Shown one piece after another: positions 8,501 through 17,448 of a stretch of DNA of 64,000 bases (position 1 is the stretch's first letter; each line of letters begins with the position of its first letter). The position numbers and the translations under genes are program-made. The stretch lies in the NCBI GenBank assembly GCA_029212615.1, contig JARGPJ010000002.1:496001-560000 (forward strand). The letters run 5' to 3'. Under the pieces are notes generated by a model. That model worked only from the letters and a program-made list of their open reading frames with translations. It ran no database searches and was not told where the DNA came from. This DNA comes from Verrucomicrobiales bacterium (GTDB lineage: Bacteria; Verrucomicrobiota; Verrucomicrobiia; Verrucomicrobiales; DEV007).

Positions 8501-11500
8501 CTAGTTGCAGAGGACATTCACACTCCGCTCGTCAAGAGATTGACGAATCACTTTCAGGAGATCCCGGGGTGAACAGGGCTTTTGAATGAAATTCTGTCCC
8601 TCTTTCAAAGCCAGTTCCTTACCTGCTATTTCAGCGCTGTATCCACTGATAAAGACGATCTCGATTCCGGGATTTGCTTCACGAACCCGGTTCGCGAGTT
8701 CAAAGCCACTGACGCCCCCCGGCATCACGATATCAGTGAAGAGTAACTGGATTGCATCCTGGTGCTCCTCCCAGATTTCCAGCGCTTCCACTCCATGCGC
8801 TGCTTCCAGAACCCGGTAACCGGCACGCTCCAGAATATGGCGCGCGAGACTGCGTACCGGAGCCTCGTCTTCAACCAGCAAAATGGTTTCCGATCCACCT
8901 TTTGGGATGGAGTTTCGCTCACCTCCACTTGCGGCAAGTTCGACTGATTCGACGATCGGAAGAAGTATCTCAAAAACCGTTTGCCCGGGCTCACTTTCGA
9001 CGGAAAGCACCCCCTTGTGCTGCTTCACGATTCCAAAGACAGTGGCAAGTCCCAACCCCGTGCCCTGCCCCTGTTCTTTCGTGGTGAAAAAAGGCTCAAA
9101 AATTCTCGTCATATCCTCAGGACTAATTCCTGTGCCGGTGTCAGTAACCCTTAGCAGCGCATAACTCCCGGGCAGCGCATCGACGATTTCCGCCGCCGCC
9201 TTCTCCGAGAGATCACGCACCGCCGTTTCAATCGACAATTGTCCTCCCTCCGGCATCGCATCCCGCGCATTGACCACGAGATTCAGAAGCAGCTGATCAA
9301 GCATGCCCCCGTCGGCACGCGTCATCAATGGCGATGAATCAAGGCTGAGATTCAAGTTCACATCTTCACCGACGATACGCTTCAACATTTTACTCAGTCC
9401 CCTGACATTCTCATTCAAGTCCAATCGGCGTGGCTGCATCACCTGGCGACGACTGAAGGCTAACAATTGACGAGTCAGATTCGCAGCACGCTCTGATGCC
9501 TGAATGATCTGCTGAGCTGACTCATCGATTTCATCACGCGAAGAATCCTCCATCATCAACATCGACCCATAGCCATGAATGATCGTCAGAATGTTGTTAA
9601 AGTCGTGAGCGACACCACCGGCCAATTGGCCAATCGCTTCGAGTTTCTGCGATTGGCGCAACTCTTCTTCCAGTTGCTTGCGGGAACTGACATCCCTGTA
9701 GTTCTTCACCACCGCGCCAACTGCCGGATCATCCAACAGGTTGGTGACGACCCCTTCGAGCCATAACCATCTGCCGTCTTTGTGCTTTCGACGCCATGAC
9801 ATCGGCACAGGTTTTCCCGGATGCATTAAAGTCTCCTCGAAAACCTTTGCGACCATGGCGAGGTCATCCGGATGAGTATTATCAGTGTCCCTGCAACCAA
9901 TCAGTTCTTCCAGAGAGTAACCCTCCGTCGATGAGACCGAAGGACTCGCGTACAGAATCTGACTCTCATCATTGACCAGGGTTAGGCAATCGGCGCTGTG
10001 CTCAATCAACGTTCGAGAGCGCTGCTCAACCTCCTGCATCGCCTGCTCAGCCAGTTTCTTCTCTGTGATATCCTGATTGACTCCATAGATTTTGATGTTT
10101 CTACCTTCCTCGTCTTTTACCACAAATATCTGGACCGCGACGTGACCGACTTGTTCATCTCCATAAACCACCCTGTGCTCTAATTGTATTGCGACATCTC
10201 TTTCCCGAGCGGCACTGACTTTTCGCACGACCGACTCGAGCTTTCCAACATCCTCCGGGTGACAGAAGCGTTGCAACACCTGTCCAAGCGACATCGAGTA
10301 CCCGCCTTCATTCACCGCAGTCGTCCGAAATAGATCGTAGAAGTGATCATTAAACTTAAACAGCCCTTCGACCGTGTCGTAGTCCCAATGGGAAAGACGG
10401 GCAATCTTCATCGAATTGGACAGCTTTGCTTTGCTCTCGCGCAGAGCCCGCTCCATTTCAAGCCTCTCGACCTCACCTTTCCGAACCTTCAAAGCAAAGG
10501 AGATATCAGCGGCAAGTTCGTCGAGGAGAATCATCTCTTCCTCATCAAAGAATCCTTTCTCACCGGAGTAGAGGTTAAAATTTCCAATCACCTTGCCGTC
10601 CTCCATCAAAGGAAGGGAGGCGAGAGAACGATAGCCCCAGCCCATTGCCACGACACGCCACTCGACCGACTCCGGATCGGTCGCAATATCATGACAAATA
10701 CCGTGGCGTCCGGAAGAGAGCGATTTTGCGGTAAAGCTGCATCCCGGGGGGCGATCGACCCGACAGGATACTGACTTCAACGTATCCAAAGTTTCATCCG
10801 AAGCACCTGCATGCCCCGCCATGCGAAGCTGCCTGCCGCCACGGTTGAGCAAGCCGATCCACGCCATTCGGAACTGACCCTTCTCCACCGCAATACGACA
10901 AGTTTCCATCAGTAAGGTCGAAACGTCTTTCTCCCTCACGATCAGCTGGTTGATCCCACTCAGTACAGCATGCGTTCGATTAAGTTGCCGGATGCGCTTC
11001 TCCGCATTTCGTTGTTCCGTGATATCGACCATGATCCCGCGCAATGACGAGACCTGATCGTCTTGCATGACGACGGTAACAATATCACGCAGCCAAACCG
11101 TGCGACCGTCTGCTGCGATCATTCGATAAACAAATTCGTGGTCCTGATGTGCTTTCGTATACTTCGAACAGTAGTCCACCGCATAGGTCCTATCCTCAGG
11201 ATGAATATGATCAACCCAGAATGATTCTTCCTCGACCCATCGCGATACAGAATACCCGAGGAGCCGTTCGGCTTTCGGACTGACATACGTAAATCGAAGC
11301 GTTTCCGGATCCGCCTCCCATACGATCCCCTCGACTGAATCGATAAGAGAACTGAGATGCTCTTTACTCGTCTTTAAGGCCGTTTCAGTCCGTTTGCGTT
11401 CCGTAATATCAACGGAACAACCAGTGAACATTTCACGTCCCCCCGCATCTTTAATTCGCTGAGCCGCCATTGAAGCCTCGAATTTAGAGCCATTCTTTCT

Positions 11501-12973
11501 CAGCGCAGTGAACTCAAGCGTGCATTCACCCTTTTCTTTTAATTCGCTGATCAGCCTCACCGGAATCTGTGGATCGACACAATGTTTCATCGCCGATTGT
11601 CCAACCACTTCGTCGAGGCTGTCGTAGCCCCACATTTTCAGATAAGCCTTGTTCACGTAGATAAACTTTCCGTTTTCATCTACAAGATCAAATCCATTGA
11701 GCGAGTTCTCCAGGGCCTGGTTTCGAAGGCGTAACTCCGACTCAGTCCGTTTCAAACCGGTAATTTCCTGAAACGAACCCCGGAGCTTCACGACACTCCC
11801 GTTTTCCACCATCGGATGCCCGATCATTCTAACCCATTTCGCTACCCCGTCAGCAGAGGTTAACTCCGCTTCCAGATCGAATGGCTCCCCTTCCTGAATC
11901 GCACGTTCGATCGCCGCCTCCACTTCTGCACGTGAGGTCTCAGAATAAAAATCCAGGCCCCGTTTCAAATTCACAATATCATCAGGATCGAGCCCATGAA
12001 TGCTTGCGACCGGTCCTGTCCATAAGACATTTCCGGCGTCAACGTCCAGTTCCCACCCCCCGACATTTGCAATTCGACCGGTTTCCTCAAGAATCGCCCG
12101 GTGATGGCTCAGTTGCTCCTCCGTCCTCCGCCGCTCGGTCACGTCACGCGTCACTCCCAGCGCCCCGGTAATCAAACCATTCTCATCGCGCATGGGAACA
12201 GAATGCGTCTGCAGCCACAATTTTGTCCCCTTAAGTCCGGTAATCTCATATTCCAGAATCCCGGCTTCCCCCTGAAAGACACTTTCCGCGAGAAGTTTGT
12301 AATCGCTCCTTTGCTTCGGTGAAACCAGGGAGTAAATACATTTCCCTTTTATCCGGTCGAAAGATTCCGCTTCGAACAACTCCAATCCAGCGCGGTTCAT
12401 CATCTCCACCGATCCTTCCGGGCCGATGAGATGCACGGATTCGGGCCCTGAGTTAAAAACGGTAAATAAAAGACACTCGTTCCGGCTCAATTCACGAGTT
12501 TTGAACCCCAGATCTATCTGCGCGATCGCCTGGCGACCAAGTGCTTCAAGAGCCTCTTTTTGAAAGCCTTCCAGCTCCCGTGGAACGACGTCGAATACAC
12601 AAAGAGTCCCAATCGCATCACCGGATGCGGTGTAAAGTGGTAAACCCGCATAGAAACGAAGTTCCGGTGGACCGGTGACGAAGGGATCATCACAAAATCT
12701 TGGATCTTCCCTCGCATCAGGAACGACAAACAGACCTCTCGCATTGACCGCCTCCCTGCAAAACGGCCCGCGTTCGGAACGCTCCGGAAAGGCACCTCCG
12801 AAAACTGATTTGCAGAAACTGGAATCCTCCTCCACCGAACAAACCATCGCAATCGGAGCCGAACAGATTTGAGCCGCCAGGGAGGAAAGGTCATCCAATG
12901 CCCCTTGAGACGGGATATCGAGCAACTGAGAAGGCCTCACAGAGAGAGCCGCTGGTACCATTCCTAAATCCAT
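8501..12973 (-). CDS. Soluble multi-PAS/GAF hybrid sensor histidine kinase with C-terminal receiver
   Basis: This is a 1490-residue signalling protein with no transmembrane segment. Rough domain order: GAF (20-150), PAS (165-280), PAS-PAC (295-410), PAS (415-530), PAS (540-655), GAF (665-835), PAS (850-970), PAS (985-1100), HisKA, HATPase_c (about 1220-1335) and receiver (about 1365-1480). The phospho-acceptor is His1123 in AGGVAHDFNNILT. The ATPase has NLVVNARDAMPEGG and DTGTGISPED. The receiver has the acidic pair in VEDEAP and Asp1414 in FTDIVMPGG. PAC-type ends (DVTERRR, DITERKR, DITEQRN, DITEKKL) separate the sensors. No response-regulator output gene is adjacent, so the partner is unknown. 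The gene is monocistronic and follows an AT-rich leader. Confidence 0.95.
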   Translation of the reverse strand: MDLGMVPAALSVRPSQLLDIPSQGALDDLSSLAAQICSAPIAMVCSVEEDSSFCKSVFGGAFPERSERGPFCREAVNARGLFVVPDAREDPRFCDDPFVTGPPELRFYAGLPLYTASGDAIGTLCVFDVVPRELEGFQKEALEALGRQAIAQIDLGFKTRELSRNECLLFTVFNSGPESVHLIGPEGSVEMMNRAGLELFEAESFDRIKGKCIYSLVSPKQRSDYKLLAESVFQGEAGILEYEITGLKGTKLWLQTHSVPMRDENGLITGALGVTRDVTERRRTEEQLSHHRAILEETGRIANVGGWELDVDAGNVLWTGPVASIHGLDPDDIVNLKRGLDFYSETSRAEVEAAIERAIQEGEPFDLEAELTSADGVAKWVRMIGHPMVENGSVVKLRGSFQEITGLKRTESELRLRNQALENSLNGFDLVDENGKFIYVNKAYLKMWGYDSLDEVVGQSAMKHCVDPQIPVRLISELKEKGECTLEFTALRKNGSKFEASMAAQRIKDAGGREMFTGCSVDITERKRTETALKTSKEHLSSLIDSVEGIVWEADPETLRFTYVSPKAERLLGYSVSRWVEEESFWVDHIHPEDRTYAVDYCSKYTKAHQDHEFVYRMIAADGRTVWLRDIVTVVMQDDQVSSLRGIMVDITEQRNAEKRIRQLNRTHAVLSGINQLIVREKDVSTLLMETCRIAVEKGQFRMAWIGLLNRGGRQLRMAGHAGASDETLDTLKSVSCRVDRPPGCSFTAKSLSSGRHGICHDIATDPESVEWRVVAMGWGYRSLASLPLMEDGKVIGNFNLYSGEKGFFDEEEMILLDELAADISFALKVRKGEVERLEMERALRESKAKLSNSMKIARLSHWDYDTVEGLFKFNDHFYDLFRTTAVNEGGYSMSLGQVLQRFCHPEDVGKLESVVRKVSAARERDVAIQLEHRVVYGDEQVGHVAVQIFVVKDEEGRNIKIYGVNQDITEKKLAEQAMQEVEQRSRTLIEHSADCLTLVNDESQILYASPSVSSTEGYSLEELIGCRDTDNTHPDDLAMVAKVFEETLMHPGKPVPMSWRRKHKDGRWLWLEGVVTNLLDDPAVGAVVKNYRDVSSRKQLEEELRQSQKLEAIGQLAGGVAHDFNNILTIIHGYGSMLMMEDSSRDEIDESAQQIIQASERAANLTRQLLAFSRRQVMQPRRLDLNENVRGLSKMLKRIVGEDVNLNLSLDSSPLMTRADGGMLDQLLLNLVVNARDAMPEGGQLSIETAVRDLSEKAAAEIVDALPGSYALLRVTDTGTGISPEDMTRIFEPFFTTKEQGQGTGLGLATVFGIVKQHKGVLSVESEPGQTVFEILLPIVESVELAASGGERNSIPKGGSETILLVEDEAPVRSLARHILERAGYRVLEAAHGVEALEIWEEHQDAIQLLFTDIVMPGGVSGFELANRVREANPGIEIVFISGYSAEIAGKELALKEGQNFIQKPCSPRDLLKVIRQSLDERSVNVLCN

Positions 12974-12998
12974 TTAATTTGGAAAATACCCCATTGTT

Positions 12999-13012
12999 AT
13001 TGTATTTACAAT
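12999..13012. promoter_or_regulatory. Perfect AT-rich dyad upstream of the hybrid kinase
   Basis: ATTGTA and TACAAT flank two bases, giving a perfect 14-base inverted repeat 26 bases before the kinase start, inside a strongly AT-rich stretch (about 12971-13045) that probably holds the promoter. It could be a repressor site or simply part of the AT-rich promoter region. Confidence 0.28.
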
Positions 13013-13225
13013 AATTATAATTAAAATATCTAAAGTATTATTGGTAACTTCCTGATAGCACAGCAGTCATGAACGACGATAGCTCTGTGCGACCTCTCAC
13101 CGAAGGTCACGACAAACAGAAGTAAAACACTCCTCTTTTTGCTTTCGCCCTTTTGCCCGGCGACAGATCATCCCCCGGAATTGATCCCGTCTCCCTACTA
13201 TTGCCAAACATGATCTTCGTGGCTA

Positions 13226-13322
13226 TGGCGGAGAGGGAAGGAATCGAACCAACCCCGGTAAGGATCACTCACCGACAACGGTTTTGAAGACCGCGGGGCC
13301 CACCAGGTGCCCATCTCTCTCC
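13226..13322 (-). tRNA. selC: Selenocysteine tRNA, anticodon TCA
   Basis: The minus strand folds as a tRNA-Sec. It has an extended acceptor arm starting GGAGAG and ending CTCTCC, discriminator G and encoded CCA. The D arm has a GGGC/GCCC stem. The anticodon stem GCGGT/ACCGT holds loop CTTCAAA, so the anticodon is TCA. The long variable arm has a seven-pair stem (CGGTGAG with CTTACCG), and the T loop is TTCGATT. The length of 97 bases including CCA matches bacterial selC (95 in E. coli). Odd points: the acceptor has one A-C mismatch at its seventh pair, and the T stem reads GGTTGG against CCTTCC, with two facing T-T positions and a total acceptor plus T branch of 12 instead of the usual 13 pairs. 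It decodes the UGA in the selenoprotein at 17610-17936. Confidence 0.93.
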
Positions 13323-13359
13323 TTTGCAGCAGAGTTGAGTGTGCTCCGCTACGTGGAAA

Positions 13360-13378
13360 ACGTCAATGAAGATGACGT
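13360..13378. promoter_or_regulatory. Inverted repeat upstream of selC
   Basis: ACGTCA and TGACGT form a perfect six-base dyad with a seven-base spacer, 38-56 bases upstream of the tRNA-Sec 5' end on the minus strand. It contains a -35-like TTGACG (plus 13361-13366), but the matching -10 is poor. It may be a promoter or operator for selC. Position is the only support. Confidence 0.25.
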
Positions 13379-13441
13379 AGAGAAGAACGGGAGCTTACGA
13401 ACTCCGTAATCGTTCAATGCAGGGACAAGAATCCTGAAAGA

Positions 13442-14770
13442 CTACCAGAACCATCCCCCGGCATTGGCAGATCCCTGGCCGAGGTTTAAACCAATACCTT
13501 GATTAGCTGTCGCCGAGCCCCCGCCGAGATTACCCGCAACGCCCTGATTAGCTGTCGCCGATCCTTCCCCCACGTTTGCCGCAGCGCCATTCGTTGCACT
13601 AGCCTCACCCTCACCTACATTGGCTGCCACGCCCTGGATGGCGCTCGCAGAACCCTCGCCCACGTTCGCTGCTATCCCGTTTAAAGCGCCGGCTTGGCCT
13701 TCTCCAATATTGGCAACCGCTCCCTCTCCACCCAATATTACCTGCGGCGAACCGGTAGTAGTCATTGCTGGATCAGAGGAATCATTTCCGGACGACCAGC
13801 CAAGGTTGAGAGGGCTCCCGCCTGAACTCGATTGACCAAGGGTAATTCCCAGTCCGAGCAGGCCTATCGCAATTTGCCCCTCTTCAGCCATGGTATCACC
13901 TGAAAGGACACCGAGTGCGATCCCTCCATCCGATGAAGTATCTCCACCCGACAAGGCCCCGAGGGCAATCCCGCCATTCGACGAGGTATTTCCACCCGAA
14001 AGCGCATTCAACGCAATGCCCCCATTCGCCGAAGTGGCGTTGCCGGAGCCTAAGTTGACCGCAACCCCACCAGAGCTACTCGGCGCCGCCGCACCTGCGC
14101 TACCTGACGGGCTCACAGGCAAACCGGAACCTGTCATCGAAGCCGGCGTAGCAGCGACCGGATAAGACGAAGAAGCGGAGACCGGAGTAAAATCTGATAC
14201 AGGTGCAAGCTCGTTAGGTGTCGCTTCTACATAATCCCAGATCCAGTTCCCCTGAGAGGCATAGCTGACTGATGATGAGCGTCCGCCACCGGGGGACTCT
14301 TCATCGGACACCTCGCGGTCGAGACTGAATGATTTAATTCCATCACGCTGCGATACGGTGATTAAGAAACGGGATGTAGAAGGGTCCCAGTACGCCCGGG
14401 AAGCGCTCGAACTCCTTTCCTTTTCGTCCATCCACACGCACTGCAGCCGTTCATCAATCGTCGAACCCGATCCTAAACCGACAAACGTCTGCCGGTCAGT
14501 CTCAGAAAGTTTTGACCTAAGTTCCCGAAATACCTCCTCCGGGGTTTCCAACCCATTCAGATCGCCTCCTGCCGCGAGATGCAAAAGGATCGCACGATTC
14601 AATGTGCTCACGTCACTCTCCAACTTTAACTTCCTCGACCTGTCATTGATCGTTCCCGCCACGTTTATCATGATCGATGATATCATCGCCACGGCTACCA
14701 CCATGACTAACAAATCAAAGACAGATGCTCCTCTAACCCGAGTGGTGCTGTTTCTGTCGTAAGCAATCAT
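13442..14770 (-). CDS. Pilin-like N-terminus fused to two glycine-rich repeat arrays
   Basis: I do not recognise a named family for this 442-residue protein. Residues 1-45 resemble a type IV prepilin leader plus hydrophobic helix (RGASVFDLLVMVVAVAMISS), but the prepilin Glu at +5 is Leu. Residues 50-180 form a small globular part with pseudopilin-like features. After a Ser/Pro/Ala linker (180-232) come two repeat arrays: about four units of 16 residues of the form GGIALxxLSGGxTSSx (about 234-300), then six units of 15 residues of the form GxAANVGEGxAxAxx (about 350-436). The protein ends GGWFW. It is probably a surface fibre or matrix protein. It lies between selC and the cysteine desulfurase on the same strand without clear operon spacing. 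Confidence 0.75.
   Translation of the reverse strand: MIAYDRNSTTRVRGASVFDLLVMVVAVAMISSIMINVAGTINDRSRKLKLESDVSTLNRAILLHLAAGGDLNGLETPEEVFRELRSKLSETDRQTFVGLGSGSTIDERLQCVWMDEKERSSSASRAYWDPSTSRFLITVSQRDGIKSFSLDREVSDEESPGGGRSSSVSYASQGNWIWDYVEATPNELAPVSDFTPVSASSSYPVAATPASMTGSGLPVSPSGSAGAAAPSSSGGVAVNLGSGNATSANGGIALNALSGGNTSSNGGIALGALSGGDTSSDGGIALGVLSGDTMAEEGQIAIGLLGLGITLGQSSSGGSPLNLGWSSGNDSSDPAMTTTGSPQVILGGEGAVANIGEGQAGALNGIAANVGEGSASAIQGVAANVGEGEASATNGAAANVGEGSATANQGVAGNLGGGSATANQGIGLNLGQGSANAGGWFW
13463..13723 (-). repeat. Coding tandem repeat, 15-residue (45-base) period, six units
   Basis: This is the second array of the pilin-like protein (residues about 350-436). Each unit follows GxAxNxGxGxAxAxx, with only conservative changes between units. 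At DNA level the units share the words coding for AANVGEG but differ at third positions, so the array is not a recent duplication. The regular spacing of Gly and Asn suggests a beta-solenoid or stacked fibre. Confidence 0.7.
13847..14071 (-). repeat. Coding tandem repeat, 16-residue period, about four units
   Basis: This is the first array of the pilin-like protein (residues about 234-308). The units run GGVAVNLGSGNATSAN, GGIALNALSGGNTSSN, GGIALGALSGGDTSSD and GGIALGVLSGDTMAEE, then fade into GQIAIGLLGLG. The period differs by one residue from that of the second array, so the two arrays probably form separate segments of one fibre. Confidence 0.7.
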
Positions 14771-15238
14771 AGATGTTATGAATTTATCATAAATGTAATA
14801 ATTCTTAAAACTATTTAACGCCTATTTTATGGGTAATTCCCCCCATTAACAAAAAGACCAACGCGTTCATTATCGCTATATTCCTTCCCGAGCTTCTGAA
14901 AGCCGCGGAAAATCTTTAAATTTCAGCTCTTCGGAAATTTAAAGGAATTTACCCAATTACAGATACCGAGTTCAAAAACGAAGCTCCGGGCCTCCTTTTC
15001 CGGATGGCAACCTGTATAGGCGATTCCGAAAGAAGTAGTCTTTCGACGGTCGCAAAATCTGATTTCGAAAAAGGACATATCGACTCTCACCCATAAAGAG
15101 GCCCTTGCCATTCCTTTTCCATCCACACGCCCCCCCCGACAGAACAACGATAAATAAATGGAGCGCCGTTGACGCGATCTGGTACAAGCAGGAAAGAATG
15201 AATTCATGCATGTGGGGCCGGAATCATTCCGCTCCCCG
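14771..15238. other. Intergenic region between the cysteine desulfurase and pilin-like genes
   Basis: These 468 bases hold no gene I can support. The part next to the pilin-like gene (about 14775-14880) is AT-rich and probably carries its promoter. A perfect 11-base inverted repeat lies at 14914-14944. The rest, up to the desulfurase stop, has short open frames on the minus strand but no start-site signal, domain or plausible composition. Confidence 0.55.
14914..14944 (-). terminator. Perfect 11-base inverted repeat, possible terminator of mnmH-desulfurase transcript
   Basis: CTTTAAATTTC (14914-14924) and GAAATTTAAAG (14934-14944) are perfect complements with a nine-base loop. On the minus strand it lies about 295 bases after the desulfurase stop and is followed by ATTTTCC, a weak T-tract. 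The stem is AT-rich, which argues against a strong intrinsic terminator. A protein-binding dyad or transcript-end hairpin is equally possible. Confidence 0.3.
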
Positions 15239-16369
15239 CTAACTAACGATTCTTGCAATCAGCTCCACCGCCTCATCCACTTCCTCCTGCGTCGTGAAAA
15301 TAGACAGCGAAAGCCGCAGGCTGCTGAAGGCTTTCTCATCAGAGAACCCCATCGCTTTCTGGACATGACCGGGCTGACTTTTCCCGGTCATACACGCGCT
15401 TCCGGCGGAGCATTGAACTCCGGCGGCATCCAGTTTCGGGAGAAGCCCGGCGGCGACCCGCCCGGGAAAGGAAACATGAGCGACATTGCCGGTGCGATGC
15501 TCCCGCGATCCATTAAACTCAACCCTGTTCAGCCTCTCACCCAACCCTGTCTCAAGCCGATCCCTGAGCGCGGCGACTCGATCGAGCCCGCCATTTCCGG
15601 CTTCCTCCATCATGATGGAAGAAGCTTCGCCGAGAGCAACGATATAAGGGACGTTCTCGGTGCCACTGCGGTGCCCGCCTTCTTGCCCTCCCCCCCGAAT
15701 CATGGGCTCAAACGGCGTTCCTTTTCGGATAAAAAGAGCCCCTACTCCTTTCGGTGCATGGAACTTGTGTCCACTGATAGAGAGGAAGTCGACAGGCACC
15801 TCATCGACGCGGACAGGAACTTTACCAACGGCTTGAATGGCATCAGTGTGCATCCACCATCCGGCAGCTTTCGCAATTTCAGTGGCCTCCATCATCGGCT
15901 GAACGACACCTGTTTCGTTGTTCGCCCACATCAAGGAGGCAAAACCGGGCTTCGAGCTGTCGACGACGTTTTCAAACTGATCGAGATCAAGGCGTCCATT
16001 GTCATGTACACCGACGCGCTCAACATCGAACCCGACGGCAGCCATCGCTTCGGTGGGCCGGAGAACAGCACTGTGCTCAATCTCACTGACCGCGACCCTG
16101 GACGACTTCCTTCCAATCTCGCGGGCGAGTGATTTGATGACCATGCTGTTCGACTCTGTTCCACATCCCGTGAAAACTATTTCATCCGGCTCCGCACCAA
16201 TGAGGGCGGCAACCTGCTCGCGAGCCGTTTCAATAGCTACCTTCACTTCACGCCCCGCTGCGTATCCGCTCGACGGGTTGTACCAGGCTCCGGTTAAGTA
16301 CGGCATCATTGCCTCGACAACTCGTGGATGCACCTGTGTCGTCGCGTTGGAATCGAGATAAATGGACAT
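15239..16369 (-). CDS. NifS/IscS-family cysteine desulfurase, possible selenium donor
   Basis: This 376-residue PLP enzyme removes sulfur (or selenium) from cysteine (or selenocysteine) to an active-site Cys persulfide. The PLP lysine is Lys202 in SISGHKFHAPKG. The catalytic loop CSAGSACMTG has Cys320 and the likely nucleophile Cys326. The N-terminal IYLDSNATT and the RSGTEN phosphate-binding region are intact. It starts 14 bases after the stop of mnmH on the same strand, so the two are very likely one operon. No iscU, iscA or iscR gene is nearby. That setting, within a selenium neighbourhood, suggests it may supply Se for selenophosphate or tRNA selenation, or the S for the thiouridine precursor, but the sequence itself cannot distinguish S from Se use. 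Confidence 0.93.
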   Translation of the reverse strand: MSIYLDSNATTQVHPRVVEAMMPYLTGAWYNPSSGYAAGREVKVAIETAREQVAALIGAEPDEIVFTGCGTESNSMVIKSLAREIGRKSSRVAVSEIEHSAVLRPTEAMAAVGFDVERVGVHDNGRLDLDQFENVVDSSKPGFASLMWANNETGVVQPMMEATEIAKAAGWWMHTDAIQAVGKVPVRVDEVPVDFLSISGHKFHAPKGVGALFIRKGTPFEPMIRGGGQEGGHRSGTENVPYIVALGEASSIMMEEAGNGGLDRVAALRDRLETGLGERLNRVEFNGSREHRTGNVAHVSFPGRVAAGLLPKLDAAGVQCSAGSACMTGKSQPGHVQKAMGFSDEKAFSSLRLSLSIFTTQEEVDEAVELIARIVS

Positions 16370-16383
16370 TGGTCGAACCTGAA

Positions 16384-17448
16384 TTAGAGAAGAAGAGAAG
16401 GCGCCAGCCGTCTGATTTGCTCCGCCGCTTCCTTTATCGCAATGGAATCATGCGAAAGTAACTGTACCGTCGCTGAGGGAACCTGATAGTTTCCACTCCC
16501 GTCAACCGTGTAGCGGTGGTCGTAGTGTTCAGTGAGGAGTTCGACCACAAAAGGATGCCACTCTCCGGCTTCAGTCATCGTTTTCCATCGAGCCAGAGTC
16601 TTGTTGGCATGAAACCCTGCGAGCCGATCAATGGTGTCATGAACACGATCCAGATTCCCGACCCACTCTTCGTAGTCGCCCGAAAGATAACGTGCTCGCG
16701 CTTCAACCGGGGAATCAATTTCTATCACCGGAGAACCCTTTAGTTTCTGCCACAGTGGGTTGGGTAAATTTAATTTCCCGATCTTAGCGCTCTCCGCCTC
16801 AATGTAGAGAGGACGATTCATATCAATCGATTCGAACTTCTTAAAAATGAGCGACTCAAACTGCTTTTGGGCTGGCTGCGGATCGTCAGGATCACCACCA
16901 AAGACAGATCCTTTATGCCTGGCGATACCCTCAAGGTCGAGGACCTGCTCGCCCATTCGGTTCAACTCGGCAAGGAGCAGCGTCTTCCCCGCACCGGTGT
17001 ATCCGTTCAAAACGATGAGCTTCAGCTGCGGCGACTTCACCTTGATTGACTCAACGACGGTGGATCGATAGGCCTTATATCCCCCGCAAATGAGCGAAAC
17101 ATCCCAGCCAACGTCACTCAGCACCGTGGCCATGCTGCCCGATCGCTGGCCACCCCGCCAACAATAGACGAGAACCCGATAATCTTTCGGTTTCGACGCA
17201 AAATGGCTGTCGAGATGGTTGGCAATATTCCGCGAAACGATAGCAGCGCCGAGCTTTCTGGCATCAAAAGCGGAAACCTGTTTATAGATCGTGCCGACCT
17301 TAACCCTCTCTTCATCGCTGAGAACAGGAAGATTGATTGCCCCGTCGAGATGGTCCTCTTCAAACTCTCCGGGCGAGCGGACATCGACGATTTCCTGAAA
17401 ACCGGAAAGATCGGCAGGAAGGGAAATTATTTCGATATGACGACTCAT
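16384..17448 (-). CDS. mnmH: tRNA 2-selenouridine synthase (MnmH/SelU)
   Basis: This 354-residue enzyme replaces sulfur by selenium in 2-thiouridine at the wobble position of some tRNAs, using selenophosphate and a geranylated intermediate. An N-terminal rhodanese domain (about 1-130) carries the active-site Cys96 in VLVYCWRGGQRS. The C-terminal P-loop domain has NGYTGAGKT at about 148-156. Length and order match E. coli MnmH, whose catalytic Cys is at nearly the same position. It is first in a probable operon with the cysteine desulfurase and diverges from the selenoprotein gene across 161 bases. The required selenophosphate synthetase SelD is not in the window. Confidence 0.96.
   Translation of the reverse strand: MSRHIEIISLPADLSGFQEIVDVRSPGEFEEDHLDGAINLPVLSDEERVKVGTIYKQVSAFDARKLGAAIVSRNIANHLDSHFASKPKDYRVLVYCWRGGQRSGSMATVLSDVGWDVSLICGGYKAYRSTVVESIKVKSPQLKLIVLNGYTGAGKTLLLAELNRMGEQVLDLEGIARHKGSVFGGDPDDPQPAQKQFESLIFKKFESIDMNRPLYIEAESAKIGKLNLPNPLWQKLKGSPVIEIDSPVEARARYLSGDYEEWVGNLDRVHDTIDRLAGFHANKTLARWKTMTEAGEWHPFVVELLTEHYDHRYTVDGSGNYQVPSATVQLLSHDSIAIKEAAEQIRRLAPSLLL

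Noticed and set aside
13442-14071. Repeats considered as a CRISPR array
   Set aside because: The periodicity is codon-based with variable third positions and no unique spacers. It encodes protein repeats.
14923-15258. 111-codon minus-strand frame between the desulfurase and pilin-like genes
   Set aside because: It overlaps the perfect inverted repeat and the end of the desulfurase gene, and has no ribosome-binding site or domain.
15206-16132. 308-codon open frame on the plus strand
   Set aside because: It lies wholly over the cysteine desulfurase on the other strand and shows no domain. It is a shadow.
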